The position numbers were made by a program, and so were the translations under genes. Of a stretch of DNA of 64,000 bases, positions 41,715 through 51,175 are shown piece after piece. The DNA comes from Acetatifactor aquisgranensis. GTDB taxonomy: Bacteria > Bacillota > Clostridia > Lachnospirales > Lachnospiraceae. Each line of letters starts with the position of its first letter. The stretch's first letter is position 1. The notes beneath the pieces were generated by a model. The model was not told where the DNA came from. It searched no databases and saw only the letters and a program-made list of their open reading frames with translations. The DNA is taken from contig NZ_CALPDH010000016.1 of NCBI RefSeq assembly GCF_943193215.1, forward strand, positions 78,048-142,047. Direction: 5' to 3'.

Positions 41715-43051
41715 GACGCGTTTTCCCCCGTATCTTCTGCCACCGCTTCTGTTGCGGGCAGGAATTTCTGGTACAGTTCCACCTGATCCGCGATGCAGGT
41801 CCAGGTGCTGGCAGAACCGGCTGTCACGCACAGATATTCCCTGCCATCATTGTCCAGCCCCAGGCTGGCGGCACAGCTGCCGGACTGGTCCACATATCCG
41901 GTCTTCGCACACAGCACCTCCCCATGGGTGTCCCTGTCCTCTATCCGCCGCAGGAACCAGTTGGAAATCAGCAGCCCTTCCGGGTGCTGCTCCGTCAGGG
42001 AGGTGGTGTATGTGTGCGCCGACATCACGTCCCTACAGAATGGATTGTCCACCGTGGCTTTCAATATGACAGCCATGTCATATGCGGTGGAATAGTGTTC
42101 CTCGTCGTAGACACCCACGCAGTTGGTAAAGTGCGAAGTCTCTCCCAGTCCCATCTGGACCAGTTTCTCATTCATCATATCCACGAACGCTTCGTGGGAG
42201 CCTGCCACATAGACAGCCAGCGCCAGCGCGGAATCAGCGCCCGAGGGCAGAATCGTGCCGTAGAACAGATCCCTGACCGTCACTACCTCATCCAGCTCGT
42301 AGCCCGTATTGCTGCAGTCATTGACATAGCTGTAGTCAGTGATGTCTATGGTGATGGGCGCGGTCTTCTCCAGGTCTTCCTCCGTCAAATGCTCTGCCGC
42401 CACCAGAACCGTCAGCATCTTGGTCATGGAAGCCGGATTCATCCGTACATAAGCGTCTTTCTGGGCAAGAATCGCCCCGCTCTGCGCGTCGATGAATATT
42501 CCGTATTCGCTTAAAATCGTTTCGGAAAATCCCTGTGTGTCTTCTGACAGATTGAATACCGCATTCGCAGTGGTTATCACTCCTCCCAAAGGCTCCGGCG
42601 CAGGATCGGGCATTGGACTCTCTATAGAGACAGGACTTTCTTCCCGGACTGGTTCCCGGGCCGAAAAGGTGTCTCTGGGCAGATAAGTCCCACCTGCCTG
42701 AGTGACTGGCCCTTTGATTACATGGCGGGCTTTCTGGACATCTTCTTCCGATTCCTCTTCCTGATTCACACGCAGCGTTTCCTGACCGCTGTCCTGATGT
42801 GACAATGCCGCAGCGCTAAAACCAATACCGATTCCTATCACAATGGCTGCCCCGACCATCACCGGGACGCTCCATTTGTACAATCGCTCACGCCTGCTCT
42901 TCTCACGCCTCATCTCTTCCAATCGCGCTTTCCGGCGCATCTGCCGTTCTGCTTCCATGGAAATTTCTTCATCCACAGGCCGCTCTTCTATAGCATATTC
43001 TCTTTCCGCGGCATATCCCTCTTCCGCGGAATACCCTTCTTCTGTTGCCAT
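41711..43051 (-). CDS. D-alanyl-D-alanine carboxypeptidase (S11 family), membrane-anchored
   Basis: 446 residues. A cytoplasmic N-terminal region of about 65 residues, one membrane segment (VPVMVGAAIVIGIGIGFSAA), an acidic linker and an S11 penicillin-binding domain: YVRMNPASMTKMLTV (SxxK, nucleophile Ser), DCSNTGYEL, LPSGADSALAL and LCAKTGYVDQSG (KTG). It would trim the terminal D-Ala of peptidoglycan stem peptides. The type II anchor replaces the usual cleaved signal plus C-terminal helix. The first 30 residues are hexapeptide repeats (EEGYSA EEGYAA EREYAI). No strong ribosome site precedes ATG 43051, so a start at the later Met31 is possible. Confidence 0.85.
   Translation of the reverse strand: MATEEGYSAEEGYAAEREYAIEERPVDEEISMEAERQMRRKARLEEMRREKSRRERLYKWSVPVMVGAAIVIGIGIGFSAAALSHQDSGQETLRVNQEEESEEDVQKARHVIKGPVTQAGGTYLPRDTFSAREPVREESPVSIESPMPDPAPEPLGGVITTANAVFNLSEDTQGFSETILSEYGIFIDAQSGAILAQKDAYVRMNPASMTKMLTVLVAAEHLTEEDLEKTAPITIDITDYSYVNDCSNTGYELDEVVTVRDLFYGTILPSGADSALALAVYVAGSHEAFVDMMNEKLVQMGLGETSHFTNCVGVYDEEHYSTAYDMAVILKATVDNPFCRDVMSAHTYTTSLTEQHPEGLLISNWFLRRIEDRDTHGEVLCAKTGYVDQSGSCAASLGLDNDGREYLCVTAGSASTWTCIADQVELYQKFLPATEAVAEDTGENAS
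42953..43042 (-). repeat. Diverged 18-bp hexapeptide array at the dac N-terminus
   Basis: Five in-frame 18-bp units encode EEGYSA, EEGYAA, EREYAI, EERPVD and EEISME. They match EEKHSM, the leader array read from its second codon. The stretch includes TTCCATGGAA, the junction palindrome of that array. It is highly charged and presumably disordered. Confidence 0.6.
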
Positions 43052-43200
43052 CTATGTCAAAATATCCTTTCTTTTTCCAGTTCTGAAGCGTCTCCTCGTC
43101 ACACGGCAGCAATCCCGATTCCCGATTCCATAGTACATGTGTCCAAAAATGAAGCCGCGCATTATCTGAAACGCTTCCACTCCAGTTCCTCAATATGCCG

Positions 43201-43884
43201 TCAGGCGCCTTTATCCATCCAGCGGGCAAGCCGCTCCTCAAACTGTTCATAAAAATCTCGCTGCGACTCGTAAGCCTCCATATAAAAAATCTGCAGCATC
43301 AGGAGATTCAGACGCTTCGATTCTTCCAAATCATCCGCTTCTGAAAGCTTCCCCTCCAAATCACTTACAAGATAATGCCATTTACAGATGAAGTCATGGT
43401 TCCTTACCTGATCTGGCGTGTCAATCCATCTGCTCACTTTGACCTTGCTGCGCCCTTGGAATGCTTTTCTTCCATTTTCCCCACACTCTCCTGTCTGGAG
43501 AAAGTACCGGAAATCTCCGTCCTCATAAATCCGCCCCAGAGGGAACAGGCGGCATACGCCGGGCCGGTACGCGTGGATTCCGCAGCGTCCGTCCCCATCC
43601 AGACAGGCGCACCGCTCCTCTTCTCCCGCCATCCGTATGTTCGGCAGAATGACTCCGTCAGTCACGCTCAGTTCCACTTTTTCCTCCGCAAGCAGCTGTG
43701 TCAGATTCTTCCCCAGCCCCTGCTGCAGGCGGAACACGTCATAGGGATCCAGTATGACGGAATGGCCCATGCCCACACAACATTTATGGCAGCCTTTACA
43801 GCCATGGCAGTCCGCTTTAACCATGTCATTGTGCCGATACAGACGTCCGTCGGAAATCTCTTCGAGACTGACATTCCGCTTCAC
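43201..43884 (-). CDS. YkgJ-family cysteine-cluster protein
   Basis: 227 residues. The N-terminal cluster DCHGCKGCHKCCVGMG and later CACLDGDGRCGIHAYRPGVCRLFPLG carry the conserved cysteines that bind zinc or an iron-sulfur cluster in this family. The function of the family is unsettled. Between the cysteine region and the C-terminal helices the protein contains ENGRKAFQGRSK, encoded by an exact copy of the 18-bp palindromic unit in a different frame from the other copies. Transcribed from a promoter about 255 bases upstream. Confidence 0.85.
   Translation of the reverse strand: MKRNVSLEEISDGRLYRHNDMVKADCHGCKGCHKCCVGMGHSVILDPYDVFRLQQGLGKNLTQLLAEEKVELSVTDGVILPNIRMAGEEERCACLDGDGRCGIHAYRPGVCRLFPLGRIYEDGDFRYFLQTGECGENGRKAFQGRSKVKVSRWIDTPDQVRNHDFICKWHYLVSDLEGKLSEADDLEESKRLNLLMLQIFYMEAYESQRDFYEQFEERLARWMDKGA
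43457..43474 (-). repeat. Exact single copy of the 18-bp palindromic unit in the YkgJ gene
   Basis: TGGAATGCTTTTCTTCCA on the plus strand is identical to the leader-array unit 16 kb away. In this gene it is read as GRKAFQ, a different frame from MEEKHS. Confidence 0.85.
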
Positions 43885-43975
43885 GCTTCTCCACCATACC
43901 TTTCTGCAGTTTCCTGATTCCTTTGCATTCTCCGAAAATCTATGCGCTCAGTCAAAACATGCCGCGCAATCCGTC

Positions 43976-44134
43976 TCACGGGTGAATGATTCGGTGGATA
44001 TACCAGCAAATTTCATCGCCCGCGAGTATGTGATGCCACTAATTTGTGACAGATATGTCATAATATTTGAGTATGGGAAGCCGCTCTTGCTTCCTAGTAA
44101 TATATGTCAAAAAGCCAGATTTGATACAAGCCAT
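43976..44134 (-). pseudogene. Decayed small reading frame or dispersed intergenic element
   Basis: From ATG 44134 a minus-strand frame reads MACIKSGFLTYITRKQERLP and ends at TAG 44039. The same frame resumes at once with WHHILAGDEICWYIHRIIHP to a TGA at 43976. The continued sense after a stop looks like a broken gene. From memory, similar phrases occur around many clostridial genes, which would make it a dispersed repeat, but I cannot verify this. It lies in the YkgJ leader, just downstream of the promoter. TGACAGATATGTCA, a short palindrome, lies at 44047-44060. Confidence 0.35.
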
Positions 44135-44138
44135 AAGC

Positions 44139-44167
44139 ATTATATCAATTCCTCTGTTGTTATGCAA
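44139..44167 (-). promoter_or_regulatory. Sigma-A promoter upstream of the YkgJ gene
   Basis: Minus strand TTGCAT (44162-44167), 17-bp spacer, perfect TATAAT (44139-44144). It implies a leader of about 250 nt covering 43885-44133. Confidence 0.6.
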
Positions 44168-44191
44168 GCCTTCCTGAAAAGATTGTCGGAC

Positions 44192-44239
44192 AAAAAACTC
44201 CCGCAAATCCGGAAATCATTTCCCCGGATCCGCGGGAGT
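44192..44239 (-). terminator. Terminator of the butyryl-CoA operon
   Basis: A 16-bp arm pair (ACTCCCGCGGATCCGG with CCGGATTTGCGGGAGT, minus strand, two non-Watson-Crick positions) is followed by TTTTTT, 70 bases after the etfA stop. Confidence 0.85.
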
Positions 44240-44308
44240 CTATTTTATAGGTTGGAATCCACCATTTCGATTGTCTTCTGCCGGATAATCTTTCTGTCCG
44301 GACTTTCC

Positions 44309-45355
44309 TTAGTTCTTGTTCGCCATCTCCGCGCGGAGCTTCTCGGTGAGGGCGGGCACGATCTTGTTCAAATCGCCTACCAGACCATAGTCAGCCACAT
44401 CGAAGATAGGAGCTGTGTCGTCCTTGTTGATGGCAATGATGATGTCGGACTCCTCCATGCCGGCCAGATGCTGGATGGCGCCGGAGATGCCGATGGCGAA
44501 GTACACATTGGGACGGACAGTCTTGCCGGTCTGACCTACCTGGAGATCCTTGGGCTTCCAGCCTGCGTCCACCACGGCACGGGAGCAGCTCACGGTGCCG
44601 CCGATCACCTCGGCCAGATCCTCCAGAATCTTGAAGTTCTCAGCGCTGCCCATTCCGCGGCCGCCGGATACCAGAATCTTGGCATCCATGATGTCTACGG
44701 TCTCGGACACGGCCTTCACCACCTCCAGGATCTCCACATAGTTCTGGTTAGGGGTAAATCCGGGATTGAACTCCTCTATATTAGCCTTTGCGCCGGCCTG
44801 TCTCTCCTTCTTCTGCATAACGCCGGGGCGCACGGTAGCCATCTGGGGGCGGAAGTCAGGGCAGGCGATGGTAGCGATGGTGTTGCCGCCGAATGCAGGA
44901 CGGGTCATCAGCAGCTGATTGTGCTTCTGCTCCTTTCCAGGGATGGGATTCAGCGGGAAATCACCGATGTCAAGCTGTGTGCAGTCCGCGGTAAGTCCGG
45001 TGTGGATCCTCGCGGATACACGGGGACCCAGGTCACGTCCGATGGCGGTAGCGCCCACCAGGAAAATCTCGGGCTTATACTTCTCGATGACGGAAGCCAG
45101 CGCATGGGCATAGGGCTCGGTCCTGTACTCCTTCAGCTCGGGATCGTCCACTACGATCACCCTGTCAGCGCCGTACTCGGCCAGCTCGTCTGCCAGGCCC
45201 TTTACGCCGCTGCCCACCAGAACAGCAGTCACCTCGGTGCCCAGATCCGCGGCCAGGTCTTTGCCCTTGCCAATCAGTTCAAAAGCAATGCTGTTGACGA
45301 TATTGTCCACCTGCTGCGCGAAGACATATACGCCCTTATATTCTTCTAAGTTCAT
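44309..45355 (-). CDS. etfA: Electron transfer flavoprotein, alpha subunit
   Basis: 348 residues. The C-terminal FAD domain carries VSGGRGMGSAENFKILEDLA, SRAVVDAGW, QVGQTGKTVRPNVYFAIGIS and the tail FDVADYGLVGDL. With EtfB and Bcd it forms the clostridial complex in which NADH oxidation is split between crotonyl-CoA and ferredoxin. Last gene of the operon, ATAGGAGGAAAAGTAA before ATG, with a strong terminator after it. A structured 135-bp gap separates it from etfB. Confidence 0.96.
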   Translation of the reverse strand: MNLEEYKGVYVFAQQVDNIVNSIAFELIGKGKDLAADLGTEVTAVLVGSGVKGLADELAEYGADRVIVVDDPELKEYRTEPYAHALASVIEKYKPEIFLVGATAIGRDLGPRVSARIHTGLTADCTQLDIGDFPLNPIPGKEQKHNQLLMTRPAFGGNTIATIACPDFRPQMATVRPGVMQKKERQAGAKANIEEFNPGFTPNQNYVEILEVVKAVSETVDIMDAKILVSGGRGMGSAENFKILEDLAEVIGGTVSCSRAVVDAGWKPKDLQVGQTGKTVRPNVYFAIGISGAIQHLAGMEESDIIIAINKDDTAPIFDVADYGLVGDLNKIVPALTEKLRAEMANKN

Positions 45356-45380
45356 TTACTTTTCCTCCTATTCCAGTTCC

Positions 45381-45473
45381 GCACCCACCTATCCAGTACC
45401 AGACAATGGCATAGGCTTTCCAGCCGCTAAGTGATGCGCCTGTAAACCCTATGGGCACTGTATGGGTGGGTGC
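45381..45473 (-). promoter_or_regulatory. Nested hairpin between etfB and etfA
   Basis: Outer arms GCACCCACC (45381-45389) and GGTGGGTGC (45465-45473), then CAGT/ACTG (45394-45397 with 45457-45460) and CATAGG/CCTATG (45410-45415 with 45448-45453), build one long imperfect hairpin. No U-run follows, so it is more likely an RNA stability or processing element than a terminator. Confidence 0.45.
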
Positions 45474-45490
45474 TGTTATATTTTTTCGGA

Positions 45491-46273
45491 TTAAATCACA
45501 TGCTTCTCTTTCAGCTTACCAACAATATACTCAACAGACTCTGCGGGATCAAGCGCAACCTTCTCGCCGGCGCCCTTTCTCACCTTATCGGAAGCCTTTG
45601 CAATCTGGGTGGGAGATCCCTTCAGGCCTAAGTTGGAATCCTCCACATCCTTAAGATCCGCCCTGCCCCATACGGTGATTTCAGCCTTACAGGCATCGAA
45701 GATTCCGCCGGGAGTCATATATCTGGGCTCGTTCAGCTCTGCCAGGGCAGTGATCAGACAGGGCATCTTTGCCTTCAGCACATGGTATCTGTCGTCATAC
45801 TGGCGCTCAACGATGACGCTGTCGCCTTCAATCTTCAGGTTCTGGGCATAGGAAATCACGGGGATGTTCAAATGCTCGGAAATCTGAGGGCCTACCTGAG
45901 CGGTATCGCCGTCGATTGCCTGGCGGCCTGTGATGATCAGGTCGTACTCCATATTGCGCAGCGCGCCAGCCAGGGTCTGGGAAGTCGCCCAGGTGTCAGC
46001 GCCGCCCAGCACTCTGTCAGTCACCAGAACGCCCTTGTCAGCGCCCATGGCCATAGCCTCCCGCAGCACATCCTCGGCCTTGGGAAGTCCCATGGTCAGC
46101 ACGGTGACTTCCGCGCCGTACTGGTCCTTCAGCCGAAGAGCGGCTTCCAGACCGGCTTTGTCATCGGGATTCATAATCGTCATCATGGCAGCTCTGTCCA
46201 GCGTACCATCGGGATTGAACTTTACGCCGCCCTTGGTATCGGGAACCTGCTTGATACAAACAACAACTTTCAT
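45491..46273 (-). CDS. etfB: Electron transfer flavoprotein, beta subunit
   Basis: 260 residues. VVCIKQVPDTKGGVKFNPDG at the N-terminus, LIITGRQAIDGDTAQVGPQI (nucleotide loop) and the KAKMPCLITALAELNEPRYM signature. It carries a flavin or nucleotide and partners EtfA. Good site (AAGGAGTGAAAATACA) before ATG; 44 bp after bcd. Confidence 0.96.
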   Translation of the reverse strand: MKVVVCIKQVPDTKGGVKFNPDGTLDRAAMMTIMNPDDKAGLEAALRLKDQYGAEVTVLTMGLPKAEDVLREAMAMGADKGVLVTDRVLGGADTWATSQTLAGALRNMEYDLIITGRQAIDGDTAQVGPQISEHLNIPVISYAQNLKIEGDSVIVERQYDDRYHVLKAKMPCLITALAELNEPRYMTPGGIFDACKAEITVWGRADLKDVEDSNLGLKGSPTQIAKASDKVRKGAGEKVALDPAESVEYIVGKLKEKHVI

Positions 46274-46317
46274 TGTATTTTCACTCCTTATTTTCTTTTT
46301 TTCGTCTTCCGGGTTGC

Positions 46318-47469
<1,152 letters not shown>

Positions 47470-47791
47470 GATTTACATTCCTCCATCTATTTTCTTAATT
47501 TCAGCAGTTCTTTGACGTCTTTCTGTTTTTCGGGCTCTGCACCGATTTCCTCGAATCTGTCATGCTGTCAGCCCTTCTGTTCCGAACAGCTTTTCCGTCT
47601 CTCCCTGCTGACTAATGCTTCCGTCTTCGCCAACCTGGGCAGCACACCGGCAGTACGCCGCATCCGGAAAAATCCCGTCCTCGCGCCTTCCCCGGACATG
47701 CGAATCATTCCTGTCTGGGGGAACCGATGTACGCACAACGGGCGAAACCGCCGCTCCCTGGATGAAGCGGCAATTCCGCCTGACATATGTC
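47470..47791 (-). other. Gap between hbd and bcd with a hairpin and a short coding-like remnant
   Basis: Immediately after the hbd stop is a hairpin at 47741-47780 (GGCG ... CGCCGCT with AGCGGC ... CCGCC) without a U-run. At 47487-47567 one frame reads FEEIGAEPEKQKDVKELLKL to TAG, with no start; it may be the tail of a lost gene or chance. Nothing else was seen. Confidence 0.35.
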
Positions 47792-48634
47792 TTACTTCTT
47801 GCTGTAGTCGTAGAAGCCTACGCCGGTCTTCTTGCCCAGCTTGCCTGCGCGGACCATCTTGCGCAGAAGCGGATGAGGACGATACTTGGAATCGCCGGTC
47901 TCGTTCTGCAGCACTTCCATGATGGCCAGCACGATGTCCAGGCCTACCAGGTCGCCCAGAGCCAGAGGCCCCATGGGATGGGATGCGCCCAGCTTCATGG
48001 CGGTGTCGATGTCCTCCACGCTGGCGATGCCCTCCGCGTAGATGCCGATAGCCTCGTTGATCATAGGAATCAGGATCCTGTTCACCACGAATCCGGGAGC
48101 TTCCTTCACCTCTACGGGAGTCTTGCCGATCTCCACGGAGATGTTCTTGATCTTCTCTACCAGCTCGTCGGGGGTATTGGCGCCTGCGATGACCTCCACC
48201 AGCTTCATCCTGTCGGCAGGGTTGAAGAAATGCATGCCAATCATGGGACGATCCAGTCCGGCACCTATCTCGGTGATGGAGAGGGAAGAGGTGTTGGTGG
48301 CGAAGATGCACTCGGGCTTCACGATATCCTGAAGCTCCTTGAAGGTGGTCTTCTTGATCTGCATGTTCTCAGGGGCAACCTCGATGACCAGGTCGCAGTC
48401 CGTGCAGATGTCCTTTAAGCCTGTGACAATCTTGGCGGAGATGGCGTCAGCCTTCTCCTGGGTAATCTTCTCCTTGCCTACCAGGAAGTTCAGGTTCTTT
48501 AAAATCCTGGCCTTGCCGCCATCGGCGAACTCCTGCTTGATGTCGCAAAGGCATACCTCATAGCCGTCCGTCATGGCAAATGCCTGCGCGATTCCGGCAC
48601 CCATGGTGCCCGCACCGATAATACCTACTTTCAT
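47792..48634 (-). CDS. hbd: 3-hydroxybutyryl-CoA dehydrogenase
   Basis: 280 residues. Rossmann motif VGIIGAGTMGAGIAQAFAMT, catalytic region IGMHFFNPADRMKLVEVI and the C-terminal domain with GFVVNRILIPMINEAI and KLGASHPMGPLALGDLVGLD. It reduces acetoacetyl-CoA to 3-hydroxybutyryl-CoA. AATAAGGAGGACTTATC precedes ATG. It follows a small membrane-protein gene after crt. Confidence 0.96.
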   Translation of the reverse strand: MKVGIIGAGTMGAGIAQAFAMTDGYEVCLCDIKQEFADGGKARILKNLNFLVGKEKITQEKADAISAKIVTGLKDICTDCDLVIEVAPENMQIKKTTFKELQDIVKPECIFATNTSSLSITEIGAGLDRPMIGMHFFNPADRMKLVEVIAGANTPDELVEKIKNISVEIGKTPVEVKEAPGFVVNRILIPMINEAIGIYAEGIASVEDIDTAMKLGASHPMGPLALGDLVGLDIVLAIMEVLQNETGDSKYRPHPLLRKMVRAGKLGKKTGVGFYDYSKK

Positions 48635-48646
48635 GATAAGTCCTCC

Positions 48647-48832
48647 TTATTGTTTGTTCTTCTTTGTGCCTTCCACAAAAAAACTCACCCCGCCCACCAC
48701 AATGGCGCATCCCGCTGCCCTTGTGACCATGTCCTTGCTGACCGTTCCCCGATAGAAGAGAAACAGGCCTGCCGCCATGAGAGCGATTCCTGCCAGTATA
48801 CATATTATCTTTTTTATATTTTTCTTGTCCAT
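48647..48832 (-). CDS. Small two-helix membrane protein between crt and hbd
   Basis: 61 residues: basic N-terminus (MDKKNIKK), hydrophobic helix IICILAGIALMAAGLFLFY, polar turn, second helix (AAGCAIVVGGVSFFV) and basic tail. CGGAGAGCTGGCCA precedes ATG, and the gene fills the space between the crt stop (15 bases upstream) and hbd (12 bases downstream). The tight packing argues it is real and co-transcribed with the butyryl-CoA genes. I recognise no family and do not assign a function. Confidence 0.65.
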   Translation of the reverse strand: MDKKNIKKIICILAGIALMAAGLFLFYRGTVSKDMVTRAAGCAIVVGGVSFFVEGTKKNKQ

Positions 48833-48847
48833 TGGCCAGCTCTCCGT

Positions 48848-49633
48848 TTAGCAGTTCTTGAAAGGCTCTTTCACTTTCTCCTTGTTCTTGTCAAGGAAGA
48901 ATGCCATGCCGTATTTCTGGTCTTCTGTCTCGAAGCAGGCGCCGAAAAGCTTCTCCTCCAGCACAATTGCCTCGTCCATGTCCATATCCAGCCCTTCGTT
49001 GATGGCTTTCTTGCAGTTGCGGACTGCGATGGGAGCGTTCTTCGCGATGCCCGCTGCCATCTTCTCCGCGGCGGGAAGCAGCTCCTCCTGAGGGTAGACC
49101 GCATTCACCAGACCGATGCGCAGCGCCTCGTCCGCCTTGATGTTGCGGGCGGTGTAAATCATCTGCTTGGCCATGCCTGCCCCTACCAGGCGGGCCAGTC
49201 TCTGGGTGCCGCCGAAGCCGGGGGTGATGCCCAGTCCCACTTCGGGCTGGCCGAACACCGCGTTGTCGGAGCAGATCCTGATGTCGCAGCTCATGGAAAT
49301 CTCACAGCCGCCGCCCAAAGCGAAGCCGTTCACCGCGGCGATCACCGGGATGGGCAGGGTCTCCAGCTTGCGGAATACATCGTTGCCCTTCTTGCCGAAA
49401 GCCTCGCCCTCAGCCTTGGTGAGATTGCTCATCTCCCCGATGTCGGCTCCGGCCACGAAGGACTTCTGTCCCGCGCCGGTGACGATCAGGCAGCGCACTG
49501 TCTGCAGGTCGATGCCGTCAATAGTCTTGTCCAGCTCCTCCAGCACGGTGGAGTTCAGGGCGTTCAGGGCTTTCTCACGGTTGATGGTGAGGATGGCGTA
49601 GGCGCCCTTCTGCTCATACAATACAAATTCCAT
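48848..49633 (-). CDS. crt: 3-hydroxybutyryl-CoA dehydratase (crotonase)
   Basis: 261-residue enoyl-CoA hydratase. Oxyanion-hole loops KSFVAGADIGEM and VNGFALGGGCEISMSCDIRI, and catalytic Glu region FGQPEVGLGITPGFGGTQRL. It dehydrates 3-hydroxybutyryl-CoA to crotonyl-CoA. AAAAGGAGAAAATGAC precedes ATG. Confidence 0.95.
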   Translation of the reverse strand: MEFVLYEQKGAYAILTINREKALNALNSTVLEELDKTIDGIDLQTVRCLIVTGAGQKSFVAGADIGEMSNLTKAEGEAFGKKGNDVFRKLETLPIPVIAAVNGFALGGGCEISMSCDIRICSDNAVFGQPEVGLGITPGFGGTQRLARLVGAGMAKQMIYTARNIKADEALRIGLVNAVYPQEELLPAAEKMAAGIAKNAPIAVRNCKKAINEGLDMDMDEAIVLEEKLFGACFETEDQKYGMAFFLDKNKEKVKEPFKNC

Positions 49634-49926
49634 GTCATTTTCTCCTTTTATACATTATGCATGATTACACGCGGTTACACGCGTTCCTGCGCACACAAAG
49701 CACATACAACCGAAAATCAGCACATCCCGCTTCCGACCGGCTCCATTCCGTCAATTCCTGTGCGGAATCCAGCGCCCCGGCGCTTCAGCCTCAGGCTATG
49801 TATCTCCGGCCCCGCCGGAAAGGGGAACGCTATTCCCGCATTTGCCGCCCTCCACTGAAAGCCGCCAAAGGAAGAATGCCTCTGCGCAGGAGCCATTCTT
49901 CCCTCTTTCGGTCTATATGTCAGTCC
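49634..49926 (-). other. Gap between thl and crt with an attenuator-like hairpin
   Basis: A perfect 9-bp stem GGAAGAATG/CATTCTTCC with a 15-base loop (49870-49902) lies 25 bases past the thl stop, followed by only TTT on the coding strand. It may trim or partly end the thl message, giving excess thiolase. The rest (direct CGCGTGTAA motifs near 49670) shows no gene. Confidence 0.4.
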
Positions 49927-51111
49927 TTAGTCCTCAATCTTCACAATGGTGGAGCAGCCCATGCCGCCGCCGATGCACAGGGTGGCCAGGCCGGTCTTCG
50001 CGCCCTTGGCCTGCATCTCATGGAGCAGGGTCACCAGGATACGGCATCCGGAAGCGCCCACGGGATGTCCCAGAGCGATAGCGCCGCCGTTGGGGTTCAG
50101 CTGCTTGTCTACATCTATCCCTAAATCCTTGCCCACTGCCACGGACTGAGCGGCAAATGCCTCGTTGGCCTCGATGATGTCGAAGTCCTCAATTTTCATG
50201 CCGGTCTTGGCCATGACTTTCTTCGTGGCGGCTACAGGGCCGATGCCCATGACCTCGGGACGCACGCCCGCCAGAGCGCCTGCCACGAAAGTAGCCATAG
50301 GCTTCACGCCCAGCTCCTTGGCCTTCTCCTCGCTCATCACCACGATGGCAGCGGCGCCGTCGTTGATGCCGGAAGCGTTGCCTGCGGTGACGAAGCCGTC
50401 CTTGTTGATAGGACGAAGCTTCTGCAGACCTTCGATAGTGGATCCGGCGCGAGGCCCTTCGTCTACCTTGAACTCGATGGTCTCTTTCTTTTTCTTGACC
50501 ATGACGGGAACGATTTCGGCATCAAATGCGCCGGACTTCTGAGCTGCCTCGGCCTTCTGCTGGCTCTTCAGCGCGAACTCGTCCAACTCCTCACGGGTCA
50601 GATTCCATTCACGGCAGATATTGTCAGCCGTTGTGATCATATGGTAATCATTGAAGGCATCCCACAGGGCATCCTTGATCATGGTGTCCACCAAAGTACC
50701 GTTGTTCATCCTGTATCCGTAACGGGCCTGGGGAACCGCGTAGGGAGCCATGGACATGTTCTCCATGCCGCCCGCCACGACCACATCGGCATCTCCTGCC
50801 ATGATCATCTGGGCCGCCTGGTTCACGCAGTTCAGACCGGAGCCGCATACCACGTTCATGGTGACAGCCGGTACTTCGATGGGCAGTCCCGCCTTGATGG
50901 ATGCCTGACGAGCCACGTTCTGTCCCTGGGCCGCCTGGATGACACATCCCATGTACACCTGATCTACGGCCTCGGGCTTCACGCCTGCCCTGTTCAGGGC
51001 TTCCTTGATTACAATCGCTCCCAGCTCTGCGGCGGGGGTGGTGCTCAGGGTGCCGCCCATGGTGCCGATAGCGGTACGGCAGGCACCGGCTAATACTACT
51101 TTCTTTGCCAT
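49927..51111 (-). CDS. thl: Acetyl-CoA acetyltransferase (thiolase)
   Basis: 394 residues from ATG 51111 (TTGGAGGGAAAACAA upstream). Nucleophile Cys in NVVCGSGLNCVNQAAQMI, IEANEAFAAQSVAV, NPNGGAIALGHPVGASGCRI and C-terminal catalytic Cys in GLATLCIGGGMGCS. It condenses two acetyl-CoA to acetoacetyl-CoA, the first step of the butyrate route. First gene of the operon. Confidence 0.96.
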   Translation of the reverse strand: MAKKVVLAGACRTAIGTMGGTLSTTPAAELGAIVIKEALNRAGVKPEAVDQVYMGCVIQAAQGQNVARQASIKAGLPIEVPAVTMNVVCGSGLNCVNQAAQMIMAGDADVVVAGGMENMSMAPYAVPQARYGYRMNNGTLVDTMIKDALWDAFNDYHMITTADNICREWNLTREELDEFALKSQQKAEAAQKSGAFDAEIVPVMVKKKKETIEFKVDEGPRAGSTIEGLQKLRPINKDGFVTAGNASGINDGAAAIVVMSEEKAKELGVKPMATFVAGALAGVRPEVMGIGPVAATKKVMAKTGMKIEDFDIIEANEAFAAQSVAVGKDLGIDVDKQLNPNGGAIALGHPVGASGCRILVTLLHEMQAKGAKTGLATLCIGGGMGCSTIVKIED

Positions 51112-51175
51112 TTGTTTTCCCTCCAACTAGTGTTTTGAATATGATTGTTATTTTTTTATCATAGCCACTGTTCTC

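Noticed and set aside
43754..45349. A 531-codon plus-strand frame over etfA
   Set aside because: It covers etfA in antisense and crosses the operon terminator; no recognisable domain.
47487..47567. Short coding-like stretch FEEIGAEPEKQKDVKELLKL between hbd and bcd
   Set aside because: Only 26 codons, no start and no recognisable family, so it is mentioned under the gap but not called as a gene.
47568..48311. A 247-codon minus-strand frame overlapping hbd
   Set aside because: Out of frame with hbd, dominated by His/Arg/Gly, and explained as a shadow of the dehydrogenase gene.
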